Shown here: positions 4,641 to 7,380 of the stretch, piece by piece | How the letters are laid out: the number at the start of each line of letters is the position of its first letter | Numbering within the stretch: the stretch's first letter is position 1 | NCBI GenBank assembly: GCA_026400595.1 | Contig: JAPLOT010000053.1 | Span: forward strand, 1-7,380 | Direction: 5' to 3' | From: Alphaproteobacteria bacterium | GTDB lineage: Bacteria > Pseudomonadota > Alphaproteobacteria > Rhizobiales > Aestuariivirgaceae | DNA: 7,380 bases | Program-made: the position numbers and the translations under genes | Notes under the pieces: generated by a model | What the model was told of the DNA's origin: nothing | Seen by the model: the letters and a program-made list of their open reading frames with translations, nothing else | Databases searched by the model: none

Positions 4641-7088
4641 ATGAACAAGCCACACTTCCCCGGTGCCACCGCCTGGGAACCTTCGCCGAACAATCTCGAG
4701 CCGTTCTGGATGGGCTTCACGCCCAACCGGGCCTTCAAGAAGCGCCCGCGCATGATCGCCCGGGCCAAGGACATGCACTATTACGACCTGTCCGGCAGGG
4801 CCATTCTCGACGGCAGCGCGGGGCTCTGGTGCTCCAACGCCGGCCACTGCCGCGAGCCCATCGTCTCCGCGATCCAGAAGTCGGCCGCCGAGCTGGACTT
4901 CGCGCCGACCTTCCAGTTCGGTCATCCCAAGGTGTTCGAACTGGCCTCGCGCCTCGCCACCATGGCCCCAGGCGATCTGAACTACGCCTTCTTCTGCAAC
5001 TCCGGATCCGAGGCCGCCGACACGGCTCTGAAGATCGCGCTGGCCTATCACCGCGCCAACGGACAGGCCAGCCGCACCCGCCTGATTGGCCGCGAGCGCG
5101 GCTATCACGGCGTGAACTTCGGCGGCATCTCGGTGGGCGGCATGGTCGCCAACCGCAAGTGGTTCGGCGCCATGCTGGCGGGGGTGGATCACCTGCCGCA
5201 CACCTACAACCGCAAGGAACAGGCCTTCACCCGCGGCGAGCCGGAATGGGGCGGCCATCTGGCCGACGAACTGGAACGCCTCGTGGCCCTGCATGATGCC
5301 TCGACCATCGCAGCGGTCATCGTCGAACCCATGGCCGGTTCCACCGGCGTGCTGCCGCCGCCCAAGGGCTATCTGAAGCGTCTGCGCGAGATCTGCGACA
5401 GGCACGGCATCCTGCTGATCTTCGACGAAGTCATCACCGGCTTCGGCCGCCTCGGCCATGCCTTTGCGGCCGAACGCTTCGGCGTCACGCCCGACATCCT
5501 CACCTTTGCAAAGGGTGTTACCTCGGGCACCGTCCCGATGGGCGGCTGCATGGTGCGCCAGGGAATCTACGACAAGTTCATGAACGGCCCCGATCACGTG
5601 ATCGAACTGTTCCACGGCTACACCTACACGGGCCACCCGATGGCCGCGGCTGCGGGTGTGGCCACCATGGACCTGTACCGCGACGAGAAGCTCTTCGAGA
5701 ATGCCAAGAAGCTTGAGAATGTCTGGGCCGACGCGGCCTTCACGCTCAAGGGGCATCCGCTGGTGGAGGACATCCGGACCCTTGGTCTCGTGGCTGCGAT
5801 CGACCTCAAGCCGATTGAAGGTTCACCGGGTCTCAGAGCCTACAAGGCGATGGAGAACGGGTTCCACGATGCCGGAATGATGGTCCGCATCACGGCCGAC
5901 CAGAGGTCGCCGCAGGATTGGCCAGTGCTTGCAGGGCTTGGCTTGTTCGCCCTCATTGCCATGTGCTGTGCCGTCTATCTGGTTGCGTCGGGACAGAACC
6001 AGACGCTGGTCGTTTCGGGCGCGATCCTCGTGCTGGCCGTGGGCCAGATGGCCATGCTTGCCGTGCTCGGGCGGCGGCGATCCGATTCCGGCAACCGGGA
6101 CGCACAAAGCGCGCGCGCCTTGCGGGGCATGGCGGAGTCCATGCGGTCGCTGGACGAGCGCCTGGCCGCGCTCGAAAGCCAGCCTGCGACTCCGACCGGA
6201 CTACTGGAGGGAATCGCCGCTGAAGTGCGGAGCCTGCGCGACAGCATCGGCGGGCTGGTGCAGGGCAGCGAGCCGCCCAAGGCCGAAGCGCCTCCTCAAG
6301 AGCCGATGCCAAGCGCCGAACCGCAGGTGGCCGATCCCGAGCGCGAAACGGTCGATGCCAATGAGCGGATCGAGCTCATGCTCGAGCCGATCATCGAACT
6401 GTCGTCGGGAAGTACCCTGCACTACCGCGCGCTACTGAGCCTGGCCGACGACCAGGGCAACCGCTTCGGCCACGACCAGCTGATGGGCAAGGCCGAGGAG
6501 GGCGGCATGCGGGACATTCTCGACAGCCATGCCCTCAAGCTCGTGGCACCCGTGCTGCGCCGGTTGCGGGTCCGCAATCCGGGGATGCGCGTCTTCGTCT
6601 CGCTGGGCGGCACGACGCTCGGCTCGCCCGCGGGCACCGCCCGGCTGCTCACGGTGCTCGAACAGGAACGCGACATTGCCAGCGGCATCGTCTTCGAGAT
6701 TTCCCAGGACACGCTTGCTTCGCTCAACAAGACCGGCATCGAAAGCCTGGCCCAGTTCGGACGCATGGGGGCCACCATGGCGCTGTCGAACGTGGCCGTC
6801 GCTGGCGTCGACCTGCCGGCCCTGCGCCAGCTCGGGGTCAAGTTCCTGTCCATCGCGGCGGCCGCCTTCGATGCCGGCTTCGGCGCGGCCTCGGCCTGGC
6901 GCGACTTCACCCAGTATGCCCGTGCCATGCAGTTCCAGATCATCGCGACGGGCATTCACTCGGCCCAGCAGGCCAGCGCCGCCACGACCATCGTGCGCTT
7001 CGGCTGCGGCCCCTTCTTTGCCCCGCCGCGCAAGGTGAAGAGCGACGCCGGCGTTGCGCCAGGACAGCGTCAGGCCAGCGCCGCCTGA
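4641..7088 (+). CDS. In-frame fusion: C-terminally truncated class III omega-aminotransferase joined to a membrane-anchored degenerate EAL protein
   Basis: A single open frame of 815 codons. Residues 1-420 are a PLP-dependent class III (fold type I) aminotransferase of the beta-alanine/omega-amino acid:pyruvate group. Visible features are FQFGHP near residue 95, the cofactor-phosphate motif SGSEA at 121-125, GYHG with PLP-stacking Tyr155, VDHLPHT, FDEVITGFGR with Asp262 (ring-nitrogen partner), the Schiff-base Lys291 in TFAKGVTSG, FHGYTYTGHP, and MMVRITAD with Arg416. Arg416 sits where omega-transaminases have the carboxylate-binding flipping arginine. Family members normally continue with a GDT..x..PP strand and a final helix, about 30 residues; these are missing. 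From Gln421 the sequence changes to an unrelated membrane/EAL protein (see separate entry). Upstream is BKACE, suggesting that the aminotransferase once made, or still makes, its beta-keto acid substrate. Enzyme activity is doubtful, because the lost end helps close the small domain. It may be a deletion fusion, an assembly artefact or a real bifunctional protein. Confidence 0.85.
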   Translation: MNKPHFPGATAWEPSPNNLEPFWMGFTPNRAFKKRPRMIARAKDMHYYDLSGRAILDGSAGLWCSNAGHCREPIVSAIQKSAAELDFAPTFQFGHPKVFELASRLATMAPGDLNYAFFCNSGSEAADTALKIALAYHRANGQASRTRLIGRERGYHGVNFGGISVGGMVANRKWFGAMLAGVDHLPHTYNRKEQAFTRGEPEWGGHLADELERLVALHDASTIAAVIVEPMAGSTGVLPPPKGYLKRLREICDRHGILLIFDEVITGFGRLGHAFAAERFGVTPDILTFAKGVTSGTVPMGGCMVRQGIYDKFMNGPDHVIELFHGYTYTGHPMAAAAGVATMDLYRDEKLFENAKKLENVWADAAFTLKGHPLVEDIRTLGLVAAIDLKPIEGSPGLRAYKAMENGFHDAGMMVRITADQRSPQDWPVLAGLGLFALIAMCCAVYLVASGQNQTLVVSGAILVLAVGQMAMLAVLGRRRSDSGNRDAQSARALRGMAESMRSLDERLAALESQPATPTGLLEGIAAEVRSLRDSIGGLVQGSEPPKAEAPPQEPMPSAEPQVADPERETVDANERIELMLEPIIELSSGSTLHYRALLSLADDQGNRFGHDQLMGKAEEGGMRDILDSHALKLVAPVLRRLRVRNPGMRVFVSLGGTTLGSPAGTARLLTVLEQERDIASGIVFEISQDTLASLNKTGIESLAQFGRMGATMALSNVAVAGVDLPALRQLGVKFLSIAAAAFDAGFGAASAWRDFTQYARAMQFQIIATGIHSAQQASAATTIVRFGCGPFFAPPRKVKSDAGVAPGQRQASAA
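5895..5906 (+). other. Junction between aminotransferase and EAL-protein sequence
   Basis: Resemblance to aminotransferases stops at Arg-Ile-Thr-Ala-Asp (codons 416-420, ending at base 5900). The conserved Gly-Asp of the family is already Ala-Asp here. Codons 421-428 (QRSPQDWP) lead straight into a membrane helix. The reading frame is kept. I see no direct repeat, transposon end, integrase or tRNA at the point. The exact breakpoint cannot be placed better than a few codons from the sequence alone. Confidence 0.65.
5901..7088 (+). other. EAL-protein moiety: two membrane helices, coiled coil, degenerate EAL domain (TipF-like layout); native N-terminus missing
   Basis: Residues 421-815 of the fused frame. 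Two hydrophobic helices (about 428-449 and 455-476) form a hairpin ending in Arg-Arg-Arg (478-480), which predicts both ends in the cytoplasm. A coiled coil (about 490-541, SLDERLAALE) and a Pro/Glu-rich linker (about 544-570) follow. The EAL domain spans about 575-800, with recognisable scaffold LEPIIELSSG, VFVSLGG, FEISQD and FGCGPFFAPP. The catalytic positions are gone: the EAL signature reads RAL (596-598), the DDFGTG region reads LSNVAVAG (715-722), and the AEGVE segment reads ATGIHS (769-774). It is therefore not expected to hydrolyse c-di-GMP. Caulobacter TipF, a flagellar c-di-GMP receptor, has the same architecture, but I cannot show orthology. The HAD gene starts 10 nt after the stop, so the two are probably co-transcribed. 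A possible independent start is the in-frame GTG at 5925. Confidence 0.75.
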
Positions 7089-7098
7089 CGGTAGAGAG

Positions 7099-7380
7099 AT
7101 GCGCAGTCTCTCCGAGCGCTATCCCGTCTGGTTCTGCGACGTCTGGGGCGTGGTGCACAACGGGCATGTCCCTTTCGCGGCGAGCGTCTCGACGCTGGCG
7201 CGGCACCGCGCGAATGGCGGCACCGTCCTCCTGGTGACCAACTCGCCGCGCAGCCGGCAGGGCGTCGAGATCCAGTTGCGCGAGATCGGCGTGGCGCCCG
7301 AAAGCCATGACCTGGTCGTGACCTCGGGCGACGTCACGCGCGACCTCATCGTGAAGAGGGGCGGGGGCCAGCTCTTCCAT
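7099..7380 (+). CDS. HAD-superfamily hydrolase, TIGR01459/NagD-like, C-terminus beyond window
   Basis: The first 94 codons are present; the rest is beyond the right edge. The protein starts MRSLSERYPVWFCDVWGVVHNG. HAD motif I is DVWG with nucleophile Asp14; the usual second acid (Asp+2) is a tryptophan, which is characteristic of the TIGR01459 group rather than a defect here. Motif II is in TVLLVTNSPR, with Thr47 and Asn48 after the first Rossmann strand. Continued LREIGVAPESHDLVVTSGD resembles the cap-entry region of NagD/4-nitrophenylphosphatase-like (IIA) HADs. The ATG at 7099 lies 10 nt after the upstream stop, with a purine-rich GGTAGAGAG directly before it as a weak ribosome site. The likely activity is a phosphatase, substrate unknown. 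Its pairing with the EAL protein suggests the native, undisturbed chromosome resumes here. Confidence 0.88.
   Translation, partial: MRSLSERYPVWFCDVWGVVHNGHVPFAASVSTLARHRANGGTVLLVTNSPRSRQGVEIQLREIGVAPESHDLVVTSGDVTRDLIVKRGGGQLFH

Noticed and set aside
4358..5296. Plus-strand frame of 312 codons overlapping BKACE and the aminotransferase
   Set aside because: Arg/Pro-rich out-of-frame shadow spanning two real genes.
4620..5756. Long minus-strand frame of 378 codons opposite the aminotransferase
   Set aside because: Antisense shadow of a strongly conserved gene; no domain signal.
5880..5920. Integration site or transposon scar at the fusion junction
   Set aside because: No target duplication, terminal inverted repeat, tRNA end or integrase is visible near the junction.
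6940..7380. Minus-strand frame of 146 codons at the right edge
   Set aside because: Opposite the EAL end and the HAD gene, both supported by motifs; no ribosome site or domain.

Overview
The window looks like the chromosome of a GC-rich alphaproteobacterium, most likely Rhizobiales-like. This rests on codon use, a polyamine/spermidine-type ABC importer, a DUF849 (BKACE) enzyme, and a TIGR01459-type HAD protein next to a membrane-anchored EAL-domain protein. It is inferred from family resemblance only, not from a database search.

Layout. (1) Positions 1-3004, minus strand: a tightly packed ABC importer operon, in transcription order periplasmic binding protein (3004-1937), permease 1 (1940-1101), permease 2 (1101-328) and ATPase (331-1, cut by the window edge). 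Consecutive genes overlap by 1 or 4 nt. (2) Positions 3005-3090: a divergent, AT-rich control region with inverted repeats. (3) Positions 3091-4544, plus strand: a TetR-type regulator followed after 5 nt by a beta-keto acid cleavage enzyme (DUF849/BKACE, Kce-like). (4) Positions 4641-7088, plus strand: one open frame of 815 codons. Its first 420 residues are a class III omega-amino acid:pyruvate-type aminotransferase lacking its last roughly 30 residues. From residue 421 it continues in frame into a two-helix membrane anchor, a coiled coil and a catalytically degenerate EAL domain (TipF-like layout). (5) Positions 7099-7380: the start of a HAD-superfamily (TIGR01459/NagD-like) hydrolase, cut by the window edge.

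How the genes may work together (inference). The importer, TetR regulator, BKACE and aminotransferase form a coherent accessory catabolic locus. A cationic or amino-acid-like compound would be imported, and its amino group transaminated to give a beta-keto acid. BKACE would then condense that acid with acetyl-CoA to give acetoacetate and a shortened acyl-CoA. The divergent TetR protein is the obvious regulator. The substrate cannot be read from the sequence; a beta-amino acid such as beta-lysine would fit the chemistry.

The most striking object is the junction near position 5900, where the catabolic locus ends inside the aminotransferase and a probable core locus (EAL protein plus HAD hydrolase) begins. 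It is either a deletion or rearrangement scar that fused two genes in frame, an assembly chimera, or, less likely, a genuine aminotransferase-EAL fusion protein. I saw no tRNA, rRNA, insertion sequence, integrase, CRISPR array or convincing rho-independent terminator.
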